This document shows positions 56,916 to 64,000 of a DNA stretch of 64,000 nucleotides, piece by piece (the stretch's first letter is position 1; the number at the start of each line of letters is the position of its first letter). Source of the stretch: Ferrovaceae bacterium (GTDB lineage: Bacteria > Pseudomonadota > Gammaproteobacteria > Burkholderiales > Ferrovaceae); contig DAIDLC010000003.1 of assembly GCA_027449685.1 (NCBI GenBank), positions 84,136 through 148,135 on the forward strand, given 5' to 3'. The notes beneath the pieces were generated by a model. The model worked only from the letters and a program-made list of their open reading frames with translations, ran no database searches and was not told the DNA's origin. Position numbers and translations under genes: made by a program.

Positions 56916-57992
56916 TCAGGCTTGCTGACGCACAGCGGCAGCCACCGCATCCCCCATTTGACTGGTACTCACGGCCCGTTGTCCGGGTTGAACCAAATCA
57001 GCCGTGCGCAATCCGCTCTGCAACACCTGACGCACGGCATTCTCCACACGATCGGCAAGATCGGCGCGCTGCAGGGAATAACGAAACATCATGGCGGCGG
57101 ACAGGATTTGAGCCAAGGGGTTGGCAATGCCCTGGCCAGCGATATCTGGCGCGCTGCCATGAATCGGCTCGTACAACCCCAAACCACTGGCGTTGAGAGA
57201 GGCCGAAGGCAACATGCCGATGGATCCGGTCAACATGGAAGCCTCGTCGGAAAGAATGTCTCCAAACAGATTCCCTGTGACGATCACATCAAACTGGCGG
57301 GGATTTCGCACCAGTTGCATGGCGGCGTTGTCGACCAACATGTGCGTCAGTTGCACATCCGGATATTCTGGTGCCAGTTCAGTTACCACATCACGCCATA
57401 ATTGCGTACATTCCAGGACGTTCATCTTGTCCACGGAACACAGTTGCTTGCGCCGCTTTTGCGCCGCCTGAAAACCCCAATGGGCCACGCGGCGGATTTC
57501 GGTGTCGGAATAGACCATGGTATTGGTCCCGACCCGTTCCCCTTGCGCGTTATGCGCCACACCACGCGGTTCACCAAAGTAGATATCGCCCGTCAATTCA
57601 CGCACGATCATGAGATCCAGACCGGACACCACTTCGGGCTTGAGCGTGGAGGCATTCACCAGTTCCGGAAAGACCTGGGCAGGCCGCAGGTTGGCAAACA
57701 AGTCCAGCTTCTTGCGCAGCCGCAACAAACCACGTTCGGGACGGAGATGGCGCGCTAACGTATCGTATTTTGGTCCACCGATAGAACCAAACAGCACGGC
57801 GTCAGAAGCCTGACAAAGGGCCAAGGTTGCTGCCGGGAGAGGGTCCCCATGGTGCTCCACGGCGATGCCGCCCACATCAGCCCTTTCCATTTCCAAGCCA
57901 ACCCCTTCCTGCCGGAACACTTGCAAAACCTTGAGGGCTTCCGCCACGATTTCGGGACCGATACCATCCCCGGGCAATACGGCAATCTTCAT
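56916..57992 (-). CDS. leuB: 3-isopropylmalate dehydrogenase
   Basis: LeuB oxidises and decarboxylates 3-isopropylmalate in leucine synthesis. The 358-residue product has [20 protein letters not shown], the substrate loop [22 protein letters not shown], and the metal-binding [20 protein letters not shown]. Its start overlaps leuD by four bases. The order leuC-leuD-leuB-asd is typical of betaproteobacteria. Confidence 0.98.
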   Translation of the reverse strand: MKIAVLPGDGIGPEIVAEALKVLQVFRQEGVGLEMERADVGGIAVEHHGDPLPAATLALCQASDAVLFGSIGGPKYDTLARHLRPERGLLRLRKKLDLFANLRPAQVFPELVNASTLKPEVVSGLDLMIVRELTGDIYFGEPRGVAHNAQGERVGTNTMVYSDTEIRRVAHWGFQAAQKRRKQLCSVDKMNVLECTQLWRDVVTELAPEYPDVQLTHMLVDNAAMQLVRNPRQFDVIVTGNLFGDILSDEASMLTGSIGMLPSASLNASGLGLYEPIHGSAPDIAGQGIANPLAQILSAAMMFRYSLQRADLADRVENAVRQVLQSGLRTADLVQPGQRAVSTSQMGDAVAAAVRQQA

Positions 57993-58639
57993 GAACGGAC
58001 TCCAAAAATCCAGGGTTCCTGTTGCGCGCGCAGGGTTTCATAAGCGCGAATTTGATCGGCATGGCGCAAGGTCAGGCCAATTTCATCCAACCCGTTGAGC
58101 AGGCAGTATTTGCGGAATTCTTCCACGACAAATTCATGCTGCACACCGGAGGGCGTTACCACCCGTTGCTGCTGCAGGTCGACGTGCAAACGGTAGCCCG
58201 CCTGGGTCAACACCTCATGAAACAGACCATCCACCACAGTTTCGGGCAACACAATGGGCAACAGGCCGTTTTTGAAACAGTTGTTGAAAAATATATCCGC
58301 ATAACTCGGCGCAATCAGGACACGGATGCCGAAGTCTTCCAACGCCCAAGGAGCATGTTCACGACTGGAACCACAGCCAAAATTTTCTCGCGCCAACAGA
58401 ATTTCCGCTCCCTGATAGCGCGCCTGATTCAATACGAAATCGGGGTTGAGGGGACGGCGCGCGTTGTCCTGCTCTGGCTGCCCCTCATCCAGATAGCGCC
58501 AGGCATCGAACAGATTGGGGCCAAATCCGGTACGCCGGATGGATTTTAGAAACTGTTTGGGAATGATGGCGTCCGTATCCACATTGGAGCGGTCGATGGG
58601 CACCACCAACCCGTTGATTGAATTGAACGCACGCATCAC
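57989..58639 (-). CDS. leuD: 3-isopropylmalate dehydratase small subunit
   Basis: LeuD forms the isomerase with LeuC. The 216-residue product has [20 protein letters not shown] and the swivelling-domain signature [16 protein letters not shown]. It overlaps both leuC (58636-58639) and leuB (57989-57992) by ATGA junctions, so the three are translationally coupled. Confidence 0.98.
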   Translation of the reverse strand: MMRAFNSINGLVVPIDRSNVDTDAIIPKQFLKSIRRTGFGPNLFDAWRYLDEGQPEQDNARRPLNPDFVLNQARYQGAEILLARENFGCGSSREHAPWALEDFGIRVLIAPSYADIFFNNCFKNGLLPIVLPETVVDGLFHEVLTQAGYRLHVDLQQQRVVTPSGVQHEFVVEEFRKYCLLNGLDEIGLTLRHADQIRAYETLRAQQEPWIFGVRS

Positions 58640-60060
58640 GCTGTCCTCTGATGATGGGGGAGATAGTCACGCACATCCACGAAATGTCCCGCCACAGCGG
58701 CTGCTGCGGCCATTTGCGGGCTGACCAGATGGGTTCGACCACCAGTACCCTGACGCCCCTCGAAATTGCGATTGGACGTGGAGGCGCAGCGTTCTCCCGC
58801 CGACAAGCGATCGTCATTCATCCCCAGGCACATGGAGCATCCGGGGTTACGCCACTCGAAGCCCGCCGCCATGAAAATACGGTCTAATCCTTCTGCCTCG
58901 GCCGCACGCTTGACCAAGCCGGAGCCCGGCACTGCCAGGGCCAGTTTGATGTTGGGGGCGATGCGCCGCCCCTCGAGAACCGCCGCAGCCGCACGCAAGT
59001 CCTCGATACGGGAATTGGTACAGGAACCAATGAACACCTTGTCGATCCATATGTCGGTCATGGGCATATTGGCGCTTAGATCCATATAACCGAGCGCACG
59101 CAGCATCCCCTCACGCCGGGTCAAATCCGGCTCCAGGGCAGGGTCTGGCACTCGGCCCCCCACCGCAACGACCATTTCCGGAGAAGTCCCCCACGTAACC
59201 AGTGGCTCGATGGCGCCTGCATCCAGGACCACCTCGCGATCGAATAGAGCCCCTTCATCGCTGTGGAGTGTGCGCCAATAGGCCTGGGCCAGATCCCATT
59301 CCCCTCCCCGAGGCGCAAAGGGGCGATCCCGGAGATAGTCCAGTGTCGTCTGGTCAACCGCCACCATCCCGGCCCGGGCCCCAGCCTCGATGGCCATGTT
59401 GCACAAGGTCATGCGCCCTTCCATGGACAAACCACGAATGGCCTCTCCGGCAAATTCGATCGCATGTCCCGTACCCCCTGCAGTGCCAATTTTGGCAATG
59501 ATGGCCAAAGCAACATCCTTGGCCGTCACTCCCAAGGGAAGCTGACCGTCAACCTGGACACGCAGGGTTTTGGAAGGACGTGCCACCAAGGTTTGGGTGG
59601 CCATCACATGCTCCACTTCCGAGGTGCCAATACCAAAGGCCAAGGCCGCAAAGGCGCCGTGAGTACTGGTGTGGGAGTCCCCACAGACGACGGTCATTCC
59701 GGGCAGAGTAGCACCCTGCTCGGGCCCGATGACATGCACGATGCCCTGACGATGATCTCCCATGGGGAATTCTGTCAGCCCATAGCGCGCACAATTCGCG
59801 TCCAGCGTATCCACTTGAAGGCGCGACACGGGGTCGGCAATCACCGTTTGCTGGGTGGTGGGGGTGTTGTGATCGGCCGTTGCCAGAATGGAATTCTTGC
59901 GCCACAAAGAGCGACCTGCCAAGCGCAGGCCCTCAAAAGCTTGAGGGCTGGTGACTTCATGGACCAGATGGCGATCGATATAGATCAACGCGGTGCCATC
60001 GGATTCCTGACGCACCACGTGGGTCCGCCAGAGCTTTTCGTAGAGCGTCAAAGGGGTCAT
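58636..60060 (-). CDS. leuC: 3-isopropylmalate dehydratase large subunit
   Basis: LeuC is the aconitase-like [4Fe-4S] subunit that isomerises isopropylmalate. Cluster cysteines are seen in [13 protein letters not shown] and CSMCLGMN, with [20 protein letters not shown] also conserved. 474 residues is normal. A sigma-70-like promoter lies just upstream. It leads the leu operon. Confidence 0.98.
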   Translation of the reverse strand: MTPLTLYEKLWRTHVVRQESDGTALIYIDRHLVHEVTSPQAFEGLRLAGRSLWRKNSILATADHNTPTTQQTVIADPVSRLQVDTLDANCARYGLTEFPMGDHRQGIVHVIGPEQGATLPGMTVVCGDSHTSTHGAFAALAFGIGTSEVEHVMATQTLVARPSKTLRVQVDGQLPLGVTAKDVALAIIAKIGTAGGTGHAIEFAGEAIRGLSMEGRMTLCNMAIEAGARAGMVAVDQTTLDYLRDRPFAPRGGEWDLAQAYWRTLHSDEGALFDREVVLDAGAIEPLVTWGTSPEMVVAVGGRVPDPALEPDLTRREGMLRALGYMDLSANMPMTDIWIDKVFIGSCTNSRIEDLRAAAAVLEGRRIAPNIKLALAVPGSGLVKRAAEAEGLDRIFMAAGFEWRNPGCSMCLGMNDDRLSAGERCASTSNRNFEGRQGTGGRTHLVSPQMAAAAAVAGHFVDVRDYLPHHQRTA

Positions 60061-60088
60061 GACTGTGCAACCTGATTGAGGACCTTAA

Positions 60089-60118
60089 ATTATGACATAC
60101 GCACCACCCACTGAACAA
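60089..60118 (-). promoter_or_regulatory. Likely sigma-70 promoter of leuC-leuD-leuB
   Basis: On the minus strand TTGTTC (60118-60113) and CATAAT (60094-60089) are separated by 18 bases, 28 bases before the leuC start. The -10 matches five of six consensus bases, the -35 four of six. No leader peptide rich in leucine codons was found. Confidence 0.45.
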
Positions 60119-60149
60119 ACACCCCCAAGGAAAATCGGGACAGACGAGA

Positions 60150-61247
60150 TCAGGGGTGGGCCGCAATGGGAGGCAAGGGGAACTTCACATCCGCATTCTG
60201 CCCGCGATGACGCAAGGCATGATCTGCCAGAATGAGCGCCAACATGGCTTCGGCAATGGGGGTAGCCCGGATTCCCACACACGGGTCATGGCGCCCGGTG
60301 GTTTGCACCATCTGCGGCGATCCCTCCTGATTCAACGACTGGCGCGGTAGTCGAATGCTGGAGGTGGGCTTGATGGCCAGGCTGACCCGAATCTCCTGGC
60401 CCGTGGAGATTCCCCCCAAAACCCCGCCCGCATGATTGGACAAAAACCCTTGGGGGGTCATTTCATCACCATGCTCCGTCCCCTTCTGCGTCACACAGGC
60501 AAACCCATCGCCAATTTCCACCCCCTTGACCGCATTGATGCTCATCATGGCGTAGGCGATTTCAGCGTCCAGGCGATCATAGACCGGCTCACCCCAACCT
60601 GGAGGGACCCCGCTGGCAATGACATCGATCCTGGCCCCAATGGAATCGCCCGACTTGCGCAGGGCGTCCATATAGTCCTCCAGCGTTTGCACCAACGCGG
60701 CATTCGGGGCAAAGAAGGGATTTTGATCGACTTCTGACCAGGCATGGAACGGAATGTTTACCGGTCCCAGTTGCGCCAAATAGCCCCGAACCTCGACCCC
60801 GTAGCGTTGCTTTAGCCATTTCTTGGCGATGGCCCCGGCGGCAACCCGAACCGCAGTCTCCCGGGCCGAAGCCCGTCCCCCGCCACGGTGATCCCGCAGG
60901 CCGTATTTTTGCAGATAGGTATAGTCTGCATGCCCCGGCCGAAAAGCCTGTGCAATCTGGTCATAGTCATGACTGCGTTGATCCTGGTTGCGAATCAGCA
61001 GGGCAATGGGGGTTCCGGTGGTAACCCCTGCAAATAAACCTGACAGAATTTCCACTTGATCCGGCTCGCGTCGTTGCGTGACATGGCGCGAAGTGCCCGG
61101 CTTACGCCGGTCCAGTTCCGCCTGCACATCGGCCTGTGTCAAAGGCATGCCGGGCGGGCAGCCATCCACCACGCAACCAATGGCCGGTCCATGGCTTTCG
61201 CCGAAGGAGGTCACGCAAAACAGCCGGCCCAAGGTGTTTCCTGACAT
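60150..61247 (-). CDS. aroC: Chorismate synthase
   Basis: AroC makes chorismate from EPSP using reduced FMN. The 365-residue product begins [20 protein letters not shown] and includes [59 protein letters not shown] and the C-terminal [18 protein letters not shown]; all are family signatures. It lies 89 bases upstream of leuC and diverges from maeB. Confidence 0.98.
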   Translation of the reverse strand: MSGNTLGRLFCVTSFGESHGPAIGCVVDGCPPGMPLTQADVQAELDRRKPGTSRHVTQRREPDQVEILSGLFAGVTTGTPIALLIRNQDQRSHDYDQIAQAFRPGHADYTYLQKYGLRDHRGGGRASARETAVRVAAGAIAKKWLKQRYGVEVRGYLAQLGPVNIPFHAWSEVDQNPFFAPNAALVQTLEDYMDALRKSGDSIGARIDVIASGVPPGWGEPVYDRLDAEIAYAMMSINAVKGVEIGDGFACVTQKGTEHGDEMTPQGFLSNHAGGVLGGISTGQEIRVSLAIKPTSSIRLPRQSLNQEGSPQMVQTTGRHDPCVGIRATPIAEAMLALILADHALRHRGQNADVKFPLPPIAAHP

Positions 61248-61295
61248 GGATAGGTCCCTCGCTTAATCAATCGACAAAGTTTAACATAGCGTCTT

Positions 61296-61314
61296 CAGGA
61301 TCTTTTGAATCCTG
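61296..61314. repeat. Inverted repeat in the aroC-maeB divergent region
   Basis: CAGGAT (61296-61301) and ATCCTG (61309-61314) form a perfect 6-bp stem around a 7-base spacer. It lies midway in the 120-base region between the two divergent starts, so it could be an operator or chance. Confidence 0.3.
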
Positions 61315-61367
61315 GCCCCATCGAAATATAACCCGTCGACGCTTTGCGGTCGTACTGAGAGGAAGTC

Positions 61368-63641
61368 ATGCTGGAAGATTTACGCAAAAACGCGCTGGAC
61401 TACCACCGTCATCCCACTGCCGGAAAATTGGAAATCACAGCCACCAAACCCATGGCCACCCAAACGGACCTCGCCCTGGCCTACAGTCCTGGCGTGGCAG
61501 CAGCCTGCGAGGCCATCGTGGACAATCCTGGCGAAGCGCGTTTTCTTACCAGCCGCGCCAATCTTGTGGGCGTCGTCACCAATGGCACTGCCGTTTTAGG
61601 CTTGGGATCCATTGGCCCTTTGGCAGCCAAACCGGTGATGGAAGGCAAAGCCGTCCTGTTCAAAAAATTTGCCGGTATCGACTGTTTCGACATCGAACTC
61701 AACGAAACCAACGTGGACAAACTGGTGGATGCCATTGCCGCCCTGGAACCCACCTTTGGCGGGATCAATCTGGAAGACATCAAGGCACCGGAATGTTTTG
61801 AGGTGGAACGGCGCTTGCGGGAGCGCCTCAAGATCCCGGTGTTTCACGATGATCAACATGGCACCGCCATCATCGTGGGTGCTGCCGTGCTCAATGGCCT
61901 GGAGGTAGTGGGCAAGCGCATCGACCAAGTCCGTTTGGTGGCCTCTGGTGCGGGCGCTGCAGCGCTGTCCTGCCTGGACATGCTGGTGGCTTTAGGGATG
62001 CCACGCCAAAACATTCTCGTCACCGACCTGGCCGGTGTGGTCTATACGGGCCGTACTGAGCTGATGGACCCCAACAAGGCACGCTATTGTCAGGAAACCT
62101 CGGCGCGCACGCTGGCCGAAGTCATTGCCCACGCAGATATCTTTTTGGGGTTATCTGCGGGCAAGGTGCTCAAACCGGATATGGTGCGCCAAATGGCCGC
62201 CAAGCCCCTGATTTTTGCCCTGGCCAACCCGGAACCCGAAATTCTGCCCGAAGAAGTCCACGCCGTTCGGCAAGACGCCATCGTAGCCACCGGGCGCTCG
62301 GATTATCCCAATCAGGTCAATAACGTCCTGTGTTTCCCCTTCATCTTTCGGGGCGCATTGGATGTGGGCGCCACCACCATCAACGAGGCCATGAAAATTG
62401 CCGCAGTGCGCGCCATTGCCGACCTGGCTCGGGCCGAGCAATCGGACATCGTCACCGAGGCCTATGGCAATCAACCCATGGCCTTTGGCCCGGAGTATCT
62501 GATCCCAAAGCCGTTTGATCCCCGTCTCATCGTCAAAATCGCCTCGGCGGTGGCTCAGGCCGCCATGGATAGTGGCGTGGCCACAAATCCCATCGGTGAT
62601 ATGGAGTCCTACCGCGAGCGACTCAATCAATTCGTCTACCACTCGGGTCTGGTGATGCGCCCCGTGTTTGCCCGTGCCAAAACCGCACCTAAACGGATCG
62701 TCTTTGCCGAAGGCGAGGATGAACGGGTGCTACAGGCAGTACAGAACATTTGTGACCAGAAACTCGCGCAGCCCATTTTGATCGGTCGCCCCGAAGTCAT
62801 CGAGATGCGCATCAAGCGTCTGGGGCTGCGGATTCAAGCGGGATCCGAGTTCGAGATGGTCAACGTGAACTCGGACTCCCGCTATCGCGAATACTGGCAA
62901 CTGTATCACCAGATCATGGAGCGCCAAGGCGTTACCCCCCAATTGGCCAAGCACGAGGTGTATCGAGAACCCACGCTCACCTCGGCCCTGATGGTGAAGC
63001 GCGGCGAAGCCGACGGCATGATTTGCGGTTGTATCGGACGCTATGCTGCCCATTTGCACTTCATCAAAAATCTGCTGGGCTTGAAGCCCGGTGTATCCAC
63101 CCCGGCAGCCATGAATATGCTGCTCAATCCCAAGGGAACCTATTTCATTTGCGACACCTACGTCAATCAAAACCCCAGCTCCGAACAACTGGCAGAAATC
63201 ATTGGTCTGGCGGCCGAAGAAGTGCAACGCTTCGGAATCGTACCCCGCATTGCCTTGCTATCCCATTCCTCTTTTGGCAGTTCCCATTCGGACTCTTCCC
63301 TCAAGATGCGTCAAACCCTGGAACGGGTTTCGCAACTATTTCCGCGTCTGGAAATCGACGGCGAAATGCATGCGGATGCGGCCATTTCGGACGAAATCCG
63401 GCAACGGGTCATGCCGGGTTCACGCCTGAAGGGGCGCGCCAATCTCTTGGTGATGCCCAATCTGGATGCAGCCAACATTGCCTACAACCTAGTGCGAGTC
63501 ATCGGCGATAACGTCACCGTGGGGCCCATTCTGTTGGGGATCAATGCTCCCGCCCATATTCTGACGCCAACGGCGACCGTGCGCCGCATTCTCAACATGA
63601 CCGCTCTGGCCGTGGTGGATGCCCAGCACCGGCTTTCCTGA
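61368..63641 (+). CDS. maeB: NADP-dependent malic enzyme with phosphotransacetylase-like domain
   Basis: MaeB decarboxylates malate to pyruvate, making NADPH. In the 757-residue product residues 1 to about 430 are the malic enzyme domain, with [30 protein letters not shown] and [14 protein letters not shown] for NADP; residues about 440-757 are the phosphotransacetylase-like regulatory domain ([13 protein letters not shown] ... MGGPILLG-like [15 protein letters not shown]). A GAGAGGAAG site precedes ATG 61368. The two-domain architecture is the standard large MaeB form. Confidence 0.97.
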   Translation: MLEDLRKNALDYHRHPTAGKLEITATKPMATQTDLALAYSPGVAAACEAIVDNPGEARFLTSRANLVGVVTNGTAVLGLGSIGPLAAKPVMEGKAVLFKKFAGIDCFDIELNETNVDKLVDAIAALEPTFGGINLEDIKAPECFEVERRLRERLKIPVFHDDQHGTAIIVGAAVLNGLEVVGKRIDQVRLVASGAGAAALSCLDMLVALGMPRQNILVTDLAGVVYTGRTELMDPNKARYCQETSARTLAEVIAHADIFLGLSAGKVLKPDMVRQMAAKPLIFALANPEPEILPEEVHAVRQDAIVATGRSDYPNQVNNVLCFPFIFRGALDVGATTINEAMKIAAVRAIADLARAEQSDIVTEAYGNQPMAFGPEYLIPKPFDPRLIVKIASAVAQAAMDSGVATNPIGDMESYRERLNQFVYHSGLVMRPVFARAKTAPKRIVFAEGEDERVLQAVQNICDQKLAQPILIGRPEVIEMRIKRLGLRIQAGSEFEMVNVNSDSRYREYWQLYHQIMERQGVTPQLAKHEVYREPTLTSALMVKRGEADGMICGCIGRYAAHLHFIKNLLGLKPGVSTPAAMNMLLNPKGTYFICDTYVNQNPSSEQLAEIIGLAAEEVQRFGIVPRIALLSHSSFGSSHSDSSLKMRQTLERVSQLFPRLEIDGEMHADAAISDEIRQRVMPGSRLKGRANLLVMPNLDAANIAYNLVRVIGDNVTVGPILLGINAPAHILTPTATVRRILNMTALAVVDAQHRLS

Positions 63642-63653
63642 GCCAGCGCAGAT

Positions 63654-64000
63654 ATGATCTCCCGTCCCGAGCAGCGCATTCTGCCCCGCCGCCTCCTGCC
63701 GGGAGCAACGGTTGGCATCTGCGCCCCTTCCGGTCTGGTGCAGGAACCCGGTACGCTGGACATGGCGCAACTGTATCTGGAGGAGCGCGGATATCATGTG
63801 GTGCAAGCACCCCACGTGCGCTCCCGCTGGGAGTATTTTGCCGGGACCGACCATGAGCGCACGCAAGACTTCAACGCGCTGGCACGTGACCCTGATGTTC
63901 ACCTCATTCTGCCAGCACGGGGTGGGTATGGACTGACTCGAATCATTCAGGGGCTGGATCTGGATGCCCTGGTACAACAACGCAAAATAGTGGTGGGTTT
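63654..64000 (+). CDS. ldcA: LD-carboxypeptidase (S66 family), 5' part
   Basis: The reading frame opens at ATG 63654, 12 bases after the maeB stop, and runs past the right edge. The visible 115 residues start ISRPEQRILPRRLLPGATVG, then VGICAPSGLV, a helix, HEYF-like WEYFAGTDHERTQDFN, and ILPARGGYGLTRII, the N-terminal pattern of S66 muramoyltetrapeptide carboxypeptidases. These remove the terminal D-Ala of tetrapeptides in peptidoglycan recycling. The catalytic Ser region would be just beyond the edge (..VVG at the end), so activity cannot be checked. Confidence 0.85.
   Translation, partial: MISRPEQRILPRRLLPGATVGICAPSGLVQEPGTLDMAQLYLEERGYHVVQAPHVRSRWEYFAGTDHERTQDFNALARDPDVHLILPARGGYGLTRIIQGLDLDALVQQRKIVVG

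Overview
This 64 kb window looks like a chromosomal segment of a betaproteobacterium. The evidence is gene order: exbD-lpxK-trm112-kdsB-adk, queG/tsaE-amiC-mutL, cysS/TPR-ppiB-lpxH, grpE-dnaK-dnaJ, and the long leuC-leuD-leuB-asd-fimV-truA-trpF-trpB-trpA-accD-dedD-cvpA-purF-metZ run, all typical of that class. Base composition is moderately GC-rich. I cannot name the genus. A pyrophosphate-dependent phosphofructokinase paired with a proton-pumping pyrophosphatase, plus polyhydroxybutyrate turnover genes, would fit an energy-limited autotroph or methylotroph. I found no rRNA, tRNA, CRISPR array, transposase or prophage.

Layout. 1-7145 (+): exbD tail, lpxK, Trm112-like, kdsB, adk, then pfp-hppA-NUDIX, which form a pyrophosphate module. 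7217-8943 (-): phaZ-phaM. 8994-12601 (+): pip, a 366-base gap carrying three DnaA-box-like sequences, then xseA-miaA. 12635-14530 (-): mnmC. 14531-15917 (+): a leader full of inverted repeats, an unrecognised membrane-anchored ORF and a strong terminator. 15982-16881 (+): CobD/CbiB-like membrane protein. 16912-27096 (-): mutL and amiC, then tsaE fused in frame to the 3' end of a type III restriction gene. The restriction island (truncated DUF4391, mod, DUF1016 nuclease, res) sits between tsaE and queG, which are normally neighbours. 27277-30114 (+): queG, dsbD. 30124-32303 (-): rsgA and an M48 protease. orn (+); recN and nadK (-); hrcA and hemH (+); lpxH, ppiB and a TPR lipoprotein-like gene (-); cysS (+).

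41543-61247 (-) is one long run of leftward genes: grpE-dnaK-dnaJ with two heat-shock (sigma-32-like) promoters, metZ, purF, cvpA, SPOR protein, accD, trpA, trpB, trpF, truA, a FimV-position protein, asd, leuB, leuD, leuC, aroC. 61368-64000 (+): maeB and the 5' part of an LD-carboxypeptidase gene.

Most of the window is housekeeping: lipid A and Kdo synthesis, nucleotide and amino-acid synthesis, tRNA modification (miaA, mnmC, tsaE, queG, truA), protein folding and DNA repair. The unusual parts are the Res-TsaE fusion and the restriction island upstream of essential genes, the structured leader with a hairpin over the ribosome-binding site and start codon of an orphan gene, the DnaA-box cluster before xseA, the absence of folC from its usual place, and several short tandem repeats inside or at the ends of genes.
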